Assembly: GCF_040954645.1 (NCBI RefSeq)
Contig: NC_092803.1
Coordinates: 83,260,417 to 83,324,416, forward strand
Source of the DNA: Diabrotica undecimpunctata
Lineage: Eukaryota; Arthropoda; Insecta; Coleoptera; Chrysomelidae
Length of the DNA stretch: 64,000 nucleotides
Direction of reading: 5' to 3'
This document shows, in pieces, positions 43,642 through 55,084 of this stretch (positions within the stretch are counted from its first letter, which is position 1; the number at the start of each line of letters is the position of its first letter). Under the pieces are notes generated by a model that searched no databases, was not told where the DNA came from, and was given only the letters and a program-made list of their open reading frames with translations. Both the position numbers and the translations under genes were made by a program.

Positions 43642-43990
43642 AGAGGAGTACGACCGTCTAAATTTAAATACACAATATGAGTGAGATTAAAATCTCACTG
43701 TAAATGAGGATATCGGTCAAGGTGAAAAAAAAAATGAAAAAACTATTTCAATCTTTTAATAGAAAACGTTTCGTGCAGTATTTCTGCACTTCTTCAGTTC
43801 TAATGGTTGTAAAGTCATATAAAGATGTCAAACAATGTCAAATGCATAGGTTTAGATGTTAAAAAATACATTTAATAACTACAATAAAATTACAGTAAAA
43901 AACACATTAAAATTTTTTTAATTTTATACAAACTTAAAAAGTCCCAAAAATGTCACAGTATGTTAAAAAGAAAACAATATAATATAATAC
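43641..43990 (-). mobile_element. Inverted PLE 3' tail
   Basis: Positions 43848-43978 are the reverse complement, with moderate divergence, of the 3' non-coding region 45025-45167 of the neighbouring PLE. The tail extends outward past a CTGAAGA-A-GTGCAG...CTGCAC-GAAACG motif (43769-43797, minus) to GAGTACGACCGTC at the (TA)n boundary. This shows that the hairpin motif belongs to the coding-strand 3' tail of a PLE. Confidence 0.8.
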
Positions 43991-44009
43991 AATACTTCTA
44001 TTCTATCAA

Positions 44010-44960
44010 TCTGTTCTGATCCTGGCCGTACCCACTGATCAAATTACTGGCACCCTTTTTGTCTTCAATGAATACAATCCCCACTTGCAGTTCACATGCG
44101 AGATGGAGGTAAATAACACCATTCCGTTCCTTGTTAATTATCATGTCGGAATAACATCATTCCGAGATGTTAATTGTATGAAGTGTTGACAACATTCTAA
44201 GAACCAAATGGTTTAGAAAGAGCGTTGCTACCAATCGCTTCCTTAATTATTATTCCTTTCATGCTAAAAGATTCAAACAAAACATCATACAGGGATTAGC
44301 CTTAAGGACTCACAAGTTGTCACATCCTTTGTACAGAAGGGAAGTAACTTAGTTAATCAAAACTATATTAGTTGAGAATTCTTATCCAACTTTTCTTATT
44401 AACAGATATCTTTTTTCTATTGCAAGGTCCTTACTTGACCCGACTTATACCAATGTGAGAGATTTTCATAATAACATACCTACTTGACAACAATGAACTC
44501 CACCTCGATGAGGAATCCACATCTGAGTCTTCTCCTAGGTATTGCTCATTATCCTATTTTCCACAGGTTACAGAGAAACTTACTAAATTTTTTAAACCCC
44601 TATCTGCTAAAATAGGCATCAAAAATTGTAAAACCGTTGGAAATCTCTTTTCACGTATTAAAACACCTTTAGATATTTGGAAGAAATCAAATGTAGAACA
44701 TTCCATGCAAATACTGTCATTTGAAGTATATTGGCCAAACAAAAAGAACCCTCAGAGGGTGTGTTATATCTTATAAAAGTGACATCACATGCAACAAGAA
44801 CTCTTGTGCTTTCAGTACCCACTATCTGTCTTAACCACCAAATCGACTTTGAGAAAATTAAATCTCTAGGAACTGAGAATAATTTCTATAAGAGATCCTT
44901 TCTAGAAATGTGTCACATATTAAGGGAAAAAACTCCATGAACAGACGTACTGACATCGAT
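44010..44960 (+). pseudogene. Penelope-like element: RT thumb and GIY-YIG remnant
   Basis: It starts just after the catalytic palm: LILAVPTDQITGTLFVFNEY and LQFTCEMEVNNTIPFL. The thumb follows: RKSVATNRFLNYYSFHAKRF, LALRTHKLSHPLYRREVT and LIKTILVENSYPTFLINR. At 44535-44735: SYFPQVTEKLTKFFKPLSAK and NLFSRIKTPLDIWKKSN. The GIY-YIG core is largely deleted at about 44740; KSDITCNKNSCAFSTHYLS, IDFEKIKSLGTENNFYKRSF and MNRRTDIDNLNIIYHSLLLN finish the protein near 44998. Several frameshifts and stops. 5' truncated. Confidence 0.88.
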
Positions 44961-45340
<380 letters not shown>

Positions 45341-46739
45341 TTAATAAATAATTTTTGTAATTAAGATTTTAGAGGATTTACATATATTATTATTAAATCC
45401 AATCCTACGTCTATTGTCTATCCGAAAGTTAAAAGCCTCGTTGATGAGTGTCCAACAGTTTTTTCAATATAATAACATTTTAGAATAAATAACAACGTAT
45501 ACGAGGGTTATACAAAGAACAAAGTTAAATTAAACTGAATTAATAAAAAATTGAAATAGAAAATATTAAATGAGTAGGATATTTAATTGAAATAAAAGTT
45601 GAGCTCCAACTATTTTTAAGCGAAAAATAGTTAAATATAAAACAGAACAAATGAAGTAAATCTAAAGAAAATCGAAGAGAATAAAATAATTATTCAAAGA
45701 TAATAACAAAAATGTAAATTTTAAAATATTTTTAAATTACTTTATTGTATTGCGACTGTACAAGATCTAAAAATAGTAAACATTAACTTATTCATTACAA
45801 TAATGTACGTATTTGATCAACAATTATCACTTACTATATAATATCGTTGTTAATTTCTTTATTGTCATGACACATGTTGCTTATTATGACACTAGATTTG
45901 GTGTATTTATATGTTTTGCCATAAGAACCATTTACATATGTAAATAATGAAGATTTTACTGTAAATTTAATTTATTAGAAAATATTTGTCAAAGTGTATC
46001 ATCATTATTAATTTAGTTGTGTGTGTACATTGTTTTATACTTGTGTCGACAGAGACGTAAATACAACTGAACCTCTAAAAATCATACGAACAAGAATAAA
46101 GGAGCTGTGTAACTGCTCGTATTTCTTCATGTAATAATAATAATATAATATAATAAGGGAATAACGATAAGTAATATAAGGGATAAGGAATTAAATAATA
46201 TAAATGGATAAGATATTAAATATTATAAGGGGATAAGAGAATGTGAGTTAAATAATATTATAATCGGTTGTAACTTAAATAAGATCATTATTAGGTGATT
46301 CCCTTAGTAGTGAAAGAAAAACGGAAAACGTCGACTTATCAATGCCGTAGAAAAAAATGTTAAAAACAGGAAATGTAGCTGAGATAATTTTAAACAAAAA
46401 TGTTTATTAGAATTTTTTCTATAGAACGAACTTTTCTCTCATGAAGAACGTTTGAAGCGACCGGTGATTTTAAATATCAGTTACTCGCGTGACATCAATT
46501 GTTTAAATAAAATTTGTATTAGATCTCGATGGTAAAAATTCGATATCTTTCGATCAGAGTGTCCTATCGATAAAAATGCGTTTTAAAGGTGAAGTGTAAA
46601 GCTTTTGTATGCATTTTTTGTATTTTACCTCAAATGAACTGTTTAATATATATAAACTTTGCACGATTTTCGTCAATTTAAAAAATCACAAAAAATTTAT
46701 TTAAAAATTCCTTTGTAAAAGGTATAATATTAAAAAAAA
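45341..46739. other. Unassigned AT-rich DNA
   Basis: Low-complexity AATAATAT/ATAAGGGATAA words at about 46130-46260. No gene seen. Confidence 0.5.
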
Positions 46740-46900
46740 ACTCTATCGGGCTACACCACAGAACGTTTTCGGAATAACTATTCCATCATCAGTGATATCC
46801 TAAAAAGTATAACTACTTTAATTAAATCAAACGTGAAAGTTAAAATTTTGACCAAGGTTATTACAAAAAGTGTGATTAGTACCTACTGAATGTACATGTT
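46740..46900 (-). mobile_element. Inverted PLE-like tail with hairpin motif
   Basis: The minus strand reads CTGATGA-T-GGAATA-GT-TATTCC-GAAAACG at 46767-46792, a perfect 6-bp stem. It lies upstream of, and opposite to, the PLE at 47240-48020. The intervening 46901-47239 is AT-rich and unassigned. Confidence 0.6.
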
Positions 46901-47239
46901 TAAAGCCACTAAATACGTAGGTAAGAACCTTTTAAATGTTATATGATTAACTTTGATTTACACTTTTGAAAATAAATATTTAGGATAAGTTACAATAGGA
47001 ATTGACTAGATTGTAACGTAAGACTCCACTGAGGTTGCTAGTCCTTAGATGAAGTGTCTGTGAGGACGTGTTAATAGCAACTAATTAAAATGACATATTT
47101 TATTAAGACGGCAATCTGAACAAAGTAGTAAATAAATTTGTAAAATTAAATATGTTAAAATTTGATTAATAATAGCAACCATCAATATGTTTATAATTTA
47201 AAGTATGATTTACTTGAAATTTTGTTGGAAATTTGTAAA

Positions 47240-48020
47240 ATGGATAATATTATAGGTGGACTAAATGGTTGATAAACGTTGTGAATATAGGTGGGCAACC
47301 AACTACACAGATATTCGAATTCATTGGTGGAGAACTAAAGATTTTTATAGAAGACCCTATATGTTTTTTCAACATTTGGTACCTGGAGTATGGAAAGCAA
47401 ATATATGTGTAGAAAGTTGGGTTTTTTAATTTAGTTATTACAAAGTAAAATAATGTTGTGATCATATCATCAATAAACTCATTCATAGAGGACGTCTTAA
47501 AACCCTACAAGAGACTGCATTCCCCAGAGACTTTACCACTAAACCTAATTACGTTTCACTTTCATACTATCATGAGAGTCTTTCTGGAGATATTAGAAAT
47601 CTCATTAAACGTTCTGTTGAAAACATTCACATTTCTTTTAAAGTACCCAATAATTTGGGCCAGTGTCTATCTAATTCCAAAGACCACATCAATTATAAGA
47701 ACCGTAGTGGTGTTTATAGACTAAAATGTTGATTGTTATGCCACCTATATAGAAATAACTTGTATATCACTGTCTTCAAGCTCTTTAGAGCACACAAAAA
47801 GAGAAAATTCTTCCACTTTCTCTCAAAATCTAAAAACACATAACCACACCCTCAATATCCCTGATGACGTATCTCTTATTCACAATATTCGCCAAAGAAA
47901 CTTCCTAAAACTTGGCATATATAAAGATCTTGAAATTATCAAAGAAAAGCAGAAAAGTCCAAATTGTGTTAATCGCCAGGTCTCATTCATTCGAGATTTT
48001 CTACTTCTCAACCGCCAACT
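47240..48020 (+). pseudogene. Penelope-like element: RT thumb and GIY-YIG remnant
   Basis: Decayed thumb codons precede KLIHRGRLKTLQETAFPRDF at about 47470. Then come YVSLSYYHESLSGDIRNLIK, NIHISFKVPNNLGQCLSNSK, DHINYKNRSGVYRLKC (start of the GIY-YIG domain), FRAHK, HTLNIPDDVSLIHNIRQRNF, YKDLEIIKEKQKSPNCVNRQ and VSFIRDFLLLNRQLFS near 48018. These blocks are in different frames, so it is inactive. A pyrimidine-rich 3' tail runs to about 48336, where another LINE starts. Confidence 0.8.
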
Positions 48021-48339
48021 ATTCTCATGACCCATATCTTCTATATCTTCTCTTACACCAAGCTCCCAATAATCTTTTTCCTTTTGCCACCTATTCAACT
48101 TTCTCAGTATTCTCCAAGCCACTCTTTCTAAATGCATTTAACTTTTACCATCAGTCCCCACCTTTTTTCTAGTACTTTTAAACTTCACCTCTGACCTTAT
48201 AACCAATGCTCCATAAATAGACCCAAATCAGATAAATCTATCCCCCCTCTATAAACTTTTAACAACCACACAATAAGAATAATTCCTCACTCATATACAT
48301 CCCATTACACTCACATTCCCAAATAATTTCATGGTCCAT

Positions 48340-49291
48340 TTAACGCTATCAAAAACTATCGAAAACATCTACCAAAATAACAAAATGGAAGTCATAATAG
48401 ATAACAACTTACAGAACCTATAGAAATAGACAGTGGAATAAGACAAGAGGATTCATTGAGCCCTATGCTCTTCAATTTGATCGCGGATGAAATCATCAAA
48501 AGCGTTAACAAAGGAAGAGAATACAGAATGGGAAACAAAGAAATCAAATTACTCTGTTACGCAGACGACGCAATATTGATAGCCCACGAAGAAGATAGTC
48601 TGCAAAGACTGGTCCACAGATTTAACATAAAAGCAAAAGAGTTTAATATGACAATCTCATCTCAGAAAACTAAAACAATAGTAGTCAGCAAAGAACCAAC
48701 CAGATGTTAAATAGAAATTGATAGCATCAGTATTGAACAAGTAATGAAAATAAAAAACCTGAGAATTACAATTTCTAGCTATGGAGACCTAGACAAAGAA
48801 GTGATAGATCAAGTACAAAAAGCAAATAGACTGGCAGAATGGCTTAATAACACTATATGGCGAAACAGACACATTAACATTGAGATGAAATCAAGAATTT
48901 ATAAAGCCAGTGTAAGACCAATAATGACATATGCATCAGAAACAAAACCCGACACAGCCACAACGCAAAAGCTACTGGAAACGGCAGAGATGAGAGTACT
49001 GAGAAGAATTACAGGAAATACGCTAAGAGATCGAAGGAGAAGTAAAAACATTAGAAGAAAATGTACAGTGTATAAATGAATGAAGACAAAATAGATAAAA
49101 AGAATGGAATAACCACGTAAGCAGAATGGAGGAGACCCGTGTCGTCAAAATAGCAAGAGATAACTCACCAATCGGCAGAAGAAATATCGGACGACCGCGC
49201 AAAAGATGGAGTGATAACCTTCCATAGAGGTATTAATCCGACAATGATCAGGCAGAATTATTTATAAAGAGGAAGAAGAAGAAGAAGAAGA
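48340..49291 (+). pseudogene. LINE fragment: RT palm to 3' end with (GAA)n tail
   Basis: KTIENIYQNNKMEVIIDNN is followed by a slip, then IEIDSGIRQEDSLSPMLFNL, IKLLCYADDAILIAHEED (catalytic YADD), FNMTISSQKTKTIVVSKEPT, a stop, KANRLAEWLNNTIWRNRHIN, IYKASVRPIMTYASETKPDT, LETAEMRVLRRITGNTLRDR and finally GRPRKRWSDN. It ends in (GAA)n at 49269-49291, a typical 3' microsatellite tail. 5' truncated, with at least two stops. Confidence 0.85.
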
Positions 49292-49816
49292 TCTGCTATT
49301 CGGTGTTCAAATATATGAATATCTGGGCACACCCTGCAAAATTCAGCATACATATGTTGTCGATAGCCGATCGTTTGTTGACCGAGATTCGTCAGATAGT
49401 AATAGAAAATATTTTCGTTTATAGACAGTGTCCATTTCATGCGCTGCCTCGGGCATCCCGCCTAATTGAGCGCAGGTTGATGATTTAGCGCAGTACCTTC
49501 ATCGAGTGGAGCTCTTATTGTTGTTGCTGTTGTTGCTTATTGTGGTTGCTGTTGTTGTACTGCTGTAGCTGATTGTATGACAGGGGCCTGTATTTTCAAC
49601 ACCCTGCCGCCGAAATCCTGCATATTGTCATGTCAAGCGCCGGATCCAGACTTATCCGTCTTATTATATATTATTATTAATAATATTATATATGTATTTA
49701 GACATTTTTTATTTGTTGTCTGGTTTTTATCTCCAGTGGCCAATATGTTTAATCACAAATTATTACATCCCTTAATCTGTAATCTCATAATAATCTTAAC
49801 TTTTAATTTATATAGG

Positions 49817-49820
<4 letters not shown>
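49292..49820. other. Unassigned; TTG/CTG trinucleotide-rich patch
   Basis: About 49515-49570 is rich in TTGTTGCTG words. Otherwise nothing recognised. Confidence 0.45.

Positions 49821-49867
<47 letters not shown>
49821..49867. repeat. (TA)n microsatellite
   Basis: 47 bp. Confidence 0.97.
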
Positions 49868-49872
<5 letters not shown>

Positions 49873-49889
49873 ATAAATATCTACATTTT

Positions 49890-50133
49890 AACATTAGAAA
49901 TCCTAAGATTTATATTTTAAAATCGATATTTTGTTACATTTTTGTACTCGGTTGAGTACCAGAAACTAATTCACTACGAATTTTTGCAACGATAAATGAC
50001 ACGTAAAATGTAAATTGTAGATTCCCGTGTCGACTAATTCATCAACCTGTCTGCTTTGAAATTTGTAGAAAGCGCAGTGGTAAAAATTTGAATTTAGTTT
50101 CGCAAAGTAGGAAATCTTAGGATTTCTAATGTT
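49890..50133. repeat. Perfect 22-bp inverted repeat, arms 200 bp apart
   Basis: 49890-49911 (AACATTAGAAATCCTAAGAT...) and 50112-50133 are exact reverse complements. Just right of it a CTGATGA box plus weak hairpin (50237-50259) has TAAA where others have GAAA; the context resembles a decayed PLE tail. Confidence 0.85.
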
Positions 50134-50289
50134 GTTATTAGATGACGTTGTAATGTCTCTGAATAACTATTTTTATAATTATTGTAATATTACAGGAGGG
50201 ATTTAATTTCGATTCAGAGCCTCTGCATATGTCGCTCTGATGATATCTAATAAGGTTAAAATACGTAGAACCGTATAGCAGATACACTG

Positions 50290-51399
50290 CATTGAAATTA
50301 AATCTAAAATCGTTGTTCTGGTCTATATTTTAATTTACTTATGAGGTTGTTGATCTTTTCGTAAAACTAGAATATTTGCTAAATACTATAACAATATTTT
50401 CATAATGCGAAGATTATATGTATGTAAGTACCTCGAGCCAAAAGTACAATTTGTTTACTTTTTTGATGAATTGTTTTACTAATGTGTTAAAGTCTTTTGT
50501 GTATGTAGTCATACCAGAAGATTTACCCCAGTCAATAACAATAATCTCAACAACATTCGACTGCGTATGATTTCACATTGTCGAACAAAAAAAATGGCGG
50601 ACATAGGGCATTCGAAATACACAGTGATTTGAATCTCATATACGGGTTCACTCCTTATTTGGATGATCTTAATACTTCTTTTAATTTTCTGGTGATATTT
50701 TTAATACTTTTTAACCATGATCCACTTTCGGCAACATCCTGTTTCAAGTTCAAGTACCTGTTTAATTATTTTTATTTTATGAATAACATTATAGAGGGCT
50801 TTATTTCCTTATATATTTATTAGCTTATATATTTTCTGTATTATAACATTCGAAAAGACAAACATACATTTTCTCTTTTTTATAACAAACACAAGTTATA
50901 CGGAAATCTATAAATATTACAATTTTGGCATTTTTTAATAATCCCACTGACATCATCACTATATTGATCATTGTATTATCAATATAAATTTATTTCATGT
51001 AAATCATTTCTACAATTATTTACTTCTGAATTACTATAGGTTTGACAACATTTTTGTTAAATCCCAAGACTGTATTTAGGCAATTATCTTAATTTGCATG
51101 TTTTTGAATAAGTTTGCTTCCGATTAAACTAAAAATTTGGGTAGAATTTTAGTATTATTTGGAAATAACATACGATACTATCTAGCCAATCATGCTGACA
51201 GAAAACTTTTTTTTGAAAAAACAGAAAAACAAAAAATTTTTGAGAGCTCTAGTGAGTTATTACAATGATTTCCACTATTTACATGATTATTTCCCGAGAA
51301 AATGGGTCTAATAAAGAGCTTCAAATTTTATACTAACTGATGAGAAATTAGCCGTAGCAGAAGCTAAATCCGAAATGTATAAAGATTTATACTATGAGC
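50290..51399. other. Unassigned AT-rich DNA
   Basis: No supported gene or repeat. Confidence 0.5.
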
Positions 51400-52062
51400 T
51401 TAACACTAAACAGGTTGTTCTTCTTCCAGTTCCATGAACATTATCAATCTATTGTGATTTTATTGACAGCAGCTTTAAATAATGATGTGGTCGGTTTTCC
51501 GTACCATAATGTTCTTTTTCTACCAGCACCACGTTTACCTTAGGTCTTTTCCTGAATGATCAGATGTCAAAGTTCATATTTTTCAGGGTGTCTTATAATG
51601 TGACTGAAGTATTCCAATTTAGGTCTCTTTATTACATTGACCAGTTGTGTTGTTTGATTTAGCCGTCTAAGGACCTTCTCATTTTTAACTCTGTAAAACT
51701 AGCTTATTCTTAGTAGTCGTCTGTATACCTACATCTTAAAGGCTTCCAAGTATTTAAGCTTCACTTATAGTCCACGCTTCCACTCCATACAGTAGCAATG
51801 AAAAGATATATCAATATATCATTTAAACGCGAAGATTAATACAAAGATCTTGACTGCAAAGAACGTTGTTTATTTTTACAAATGTAGCTTGGGCCTGTTC
51901 TATTCGGCTTCCAATTTCTATGATTGGATTCCATCTTACATTAATATTACTGCCGAGATACATGAGTTTCTCTACTCTGTCCATCTCTGCATCTCTGACT
52001 TTTATACCATCATCTTGTATATAATTTTGTTTGCTAACTATCATATGTTTAGTTTGTATCCT
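51400..52062 (-). pseudogene. LINE fragment, RT C-terminal region
   Basis: 52044-51823 encodes MIVSKQNYIQDDGIKVRDAE, MDRVEKLMYLGSNINVRWNP and IGSRIEQAQATFVKINNVLC. Decayed codons for the VLLYGxExWTL region and RRLL/ELKMRRSLDG follow to about 51400. Strong decay. Confidence 0.7.
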
Positions 52063-52079
52063 CCGCAGATCTAATATTG

Positions 52080-52985
52080 TTCACGATTACTTCTTCTTCT
52101 TCAAGTTTCGCTCCTATCGGAAATTGGAAATCATTCTGGCAATTGTAATTTTGTTGTTTACACGCCTGAATAGTTCAATTAAACTGCATCCAAACCATTC
52201 ACGGAGATTGCATAGTCACGAGATTTTACGTCTATCTACGCTTCTTCTGCCTTTGATTTTATCCTGCATTGTATTTCTTAATAGTTCGTATTTTTCACCT
52301 CTCATGATGTGTCCCAAGTATTCCAATTTCCTGATTTTTATGGAAATTATGGAATTCACGATTACACTCTTTACAATAATACCTCCTCTTGTCTACATTA
52401 AGGCTTTCTTAAATATTTCCTCTAAATATAAGTTATTGAATCAATTCAAGAGTATACATCCTTGTCTCACTTCCCTTTTTACATTTATTTCATCCAAAAG
52501 GTCTTGTTTAATTTTTATTCTTGTCCCTTGATGCCAGTATAGATTTGTAATTATTCGTAACTCTTTATCGACCAATTCAGCTGTTTCTGTTTTAGCAGAT
52601 ATTTCTCTGATTTAATGATTGACTTATATCTCTTCATCTCTATATCAGTACTTGGATACTGAACAAGTCTTCTCTCATACCCAAGCCACTTCTTAATCCG
52701 AATTAAGTATGGCTAACGCTCTACTCTGATATCGTATATATTCTGTTATGTATTACGGGCAGGAAGATCTTCGATGTCTTTGCACGATTTTCCGTTAGTA
52801 TTGTGACAAATTTCGACATCAGTCAATTAGTTGGTAATATCTCAGTGTCATAAATTCTGGTAAAAAGAAAAAAGGGTATTTCTACTCCATTTTCTGTCAA
52901 AAACTTTAGTATTCCAGCACTCACTTCATCGAGCCCCAATGACCTTCTATTTTTTGCCGTTTGTATTTCCAGTTTTTCGCAGTTT
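52080..52985 (-). pseudogene. LINE fragment, RT start to 3' end
   Basis: Minus-strand pieces: LGLDEVSAGILKFLTENG (52950), ELVDKELRIITNLYWHQGTR, INVKREVRQGCIL (palm entrance) and, beyond a deletion of the FADD region, IRKLEYLGHIMRGEKYELLR and SLIELFRRVNNKITIARMIS. The 3' end shows a (GAA)n tail at 52090-52099. It sits directly against the fragment at 51400-52062. Confidence 0.7.
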
Positions 52986-53044
52986 GTCCGGGATAGTTAT
53001 TTCTGTCTTTTTCCGGCGATATGTTTTATTCTTTTTTTTTATTT

Positions 53045-54520
53045 AAACAAAAATGAGCCTGCATCAACTACTAGAGTTATTAGCAGGGGGTACAAACACA
53101 AATTACAAGTATTCAATTTCTTATAATGTATATATAACTTAAATACATTCTATTAAATACTGTAAAATTTATTGTCTTTCAAATATTTCAGCACTGGGTT
53201 GAACTGGCAGCTTAGTAGATCCTTCATGTTGGTAGAGAGGTTATTTTTTCTTCTTTCGTGGGTGCATATTTTGCATTCTATCAAACAGAATATGTTTCAC
53301 AGTGATTTGGATCTTGCAGTTGTGGCAGAAAAGGATGGCTTCTTTATTTACTAAGTGAATATGGATTGGTATATGTAGTATGTCCTAATTGTAGTCGAGT
53401 TATTATCACTTGTTCACAACGTTTGACTGGGAGTGGTAAGGTGGTGCCGACAGTTTCTATAACATCTTATAATTTCTTAGCTGTGGAATTCCAGTTACTC
53501 TGCCATAAGTTGGTAATATGTTTTTTAATGGAGGTTTTATGGTCGTTTCTTGTTAGCATGTATGACACAGGGATGCTTTCATCTAGTGCAGCTTCCCACG
53601 TGTGATATGACCCATAAAAAAGTTATTTCTATGTTTTTTGTTGATAGTAGTATGAGTTCATTTTTTATTAGCATTATAATTTCATTTGATGAATACAATT
53701 GCTGTTAAGCTTTTAGTGTACTTAATGAGTCAGATATTATAATATAATGAGGTGCGGATTTTCTTCTGCAAACTTTCAGGGCCTCTAAAATAGCCAGTAC
53801 TTCTCCAGTAAATATGCTACGACTCAGAGGGAGTCGTATTTTAAAATGGTCTGCTCCATGTATGTAAGCCGCTGCTAGTCCTGATTGAGTTTTTGATGCA
53901 TCAGTGTAGATATGTTCAGAATTTGGATATAGGGATATTATTTCATGGTATAATTGATGTATTACTGTTGGGTTAGTGGATGTTTTATGATAGCGAGTAA
54001 GGGATGTATTTACAATTGGTGGACAAGTTGACCAAGAGGAAAAGTTTTGGGTTGGATTTATGATGGCACTAAACTGTTTACAGTCGTAACCACTGAATTT
54101 GATTCTTTCATGAAAAGGGAGTGTATTCATAGGTTTATTTTTGTAATTACTGATACATTTAGATTTTAAGATATTTGAATGCATGGGATTTTGATGATTT
54201 GATGATACACGAGTTGCATAATTTAGTGACAATTGTTGCCTTCGCAAGTGTAAAAGTAATTCGTTAGCTAATACTTGAACTCTATTGGTTGGGCTAGTTC
54301 TAAATGCGCACAGAGCAATTCTTAGTGACGTTGTTTGAATTGAGTTTAGTTTTTTTGGCAGTACCATAACATGTTGAGCAGTAGTCTAATTTGCTACGTA
54401 TAAGTGATTGGTATAAGTTTAATAGGGTTCTTGTATCTGCTCCCCACGTACGGTTTAAGAGAATTTTCAGGAGATTGTTTTTGCAAGGTATGTATATGGC
54501 TTTTTTAGTTTAGGGTGCAA
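53045..54520 (-). pseudogene. LINE with RNase H (Jockey/I/LOA-like), 3' part
   Basis: 54520-54370 reads LLKILLNRTWGADTRTLLNL and YQSLIRSKLDYCSTCYG. The open frame 54367-53705 gives KLNSIQTTSLRIALCAFRTS, ANELLLHLRRQQLSLNYATR, and RNase H blocks SEHIYTDASKTQSGLAAAYI (Asp), IFTGEVLAILEAL (Glu) and YIIISDSLSTLKA (Asp). After a stop, decayed codons for the WVISHVG helix and a Cys/His tail (HILF..IEC.ICTHERR) run to about 53165. The T-run at about 53032-53041 may be its poly(A) on the minus strand. 5' truncated. Confidence 0.8.
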
Positions 54521-54529
54521 TTTAGAGTT

Positions 54530-55030
54530 AACCCCAGGCAATTTATTTCGTTGTTTTATTCTTGTGGTGGGGGTGAAATATGTGGTGTATTTTTTATAGT
54601 GTTCAATTTCACTACATTCTTTTCTGCTACGAAATTGTGTTTTCAAATGTTTTATCTTCTAATTATTACGTAAATCCTCTTGAATTCGTTTTATCTTTAT
54701 TCCTGACTTTTCTTCTTTGGTTCGTGAGTCTTAGTGAGTCTTCTGTTATTCATTATTGATTTCTTCATGTTTTTTCTGCATTTAATTTTCTGCATTTTTT
54801 GAATGGTCTTAAATATATCTTTCATTCTCGTCCAGTTATCCTCAGTACCTACTTTCCTCTTTGCTTGATATTTAACATCTTTTTTTTATCAATAGTAACT
54901 AGTTGCTTATTTGCGTTTGTTACTCTGAAGTTGAGTTGATTATTCATTAATTCATTTGGATTTCCTGGTGATCTCCAGGTTTAAAGACGATGCTTTTGGT
55001 GTTTGAAAATGGTGTTTGTTATTACTAGTT
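54530..55030. other. Possible LINE linker relic
   Basis: The minus strand has NPNELMNNQLNFRVTNANKQ and similar charged segments with stops, weakly LINE-like. Confidence 0.3.
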
Positions 55031-55056
55031 ATTACTGAGCAGTCATGCTCAGTAAT
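55031..55056. repeat. 11-bp hairpin
   Basis: ATTACTGAGCA / TGCTCAGTAAT around GTCA, followed by ACTGAGCATA repeated twice. Confidence 0.85.
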
Positions 55057-55084
55057 ACTGAGCATAACTGAGCATAACAGTAAA

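Noticed and set aside
49500..49570. Poly-Gln/Leu coding sequence
   Set aside because: Trinucleotide-rich patch with no flanking coding signal.
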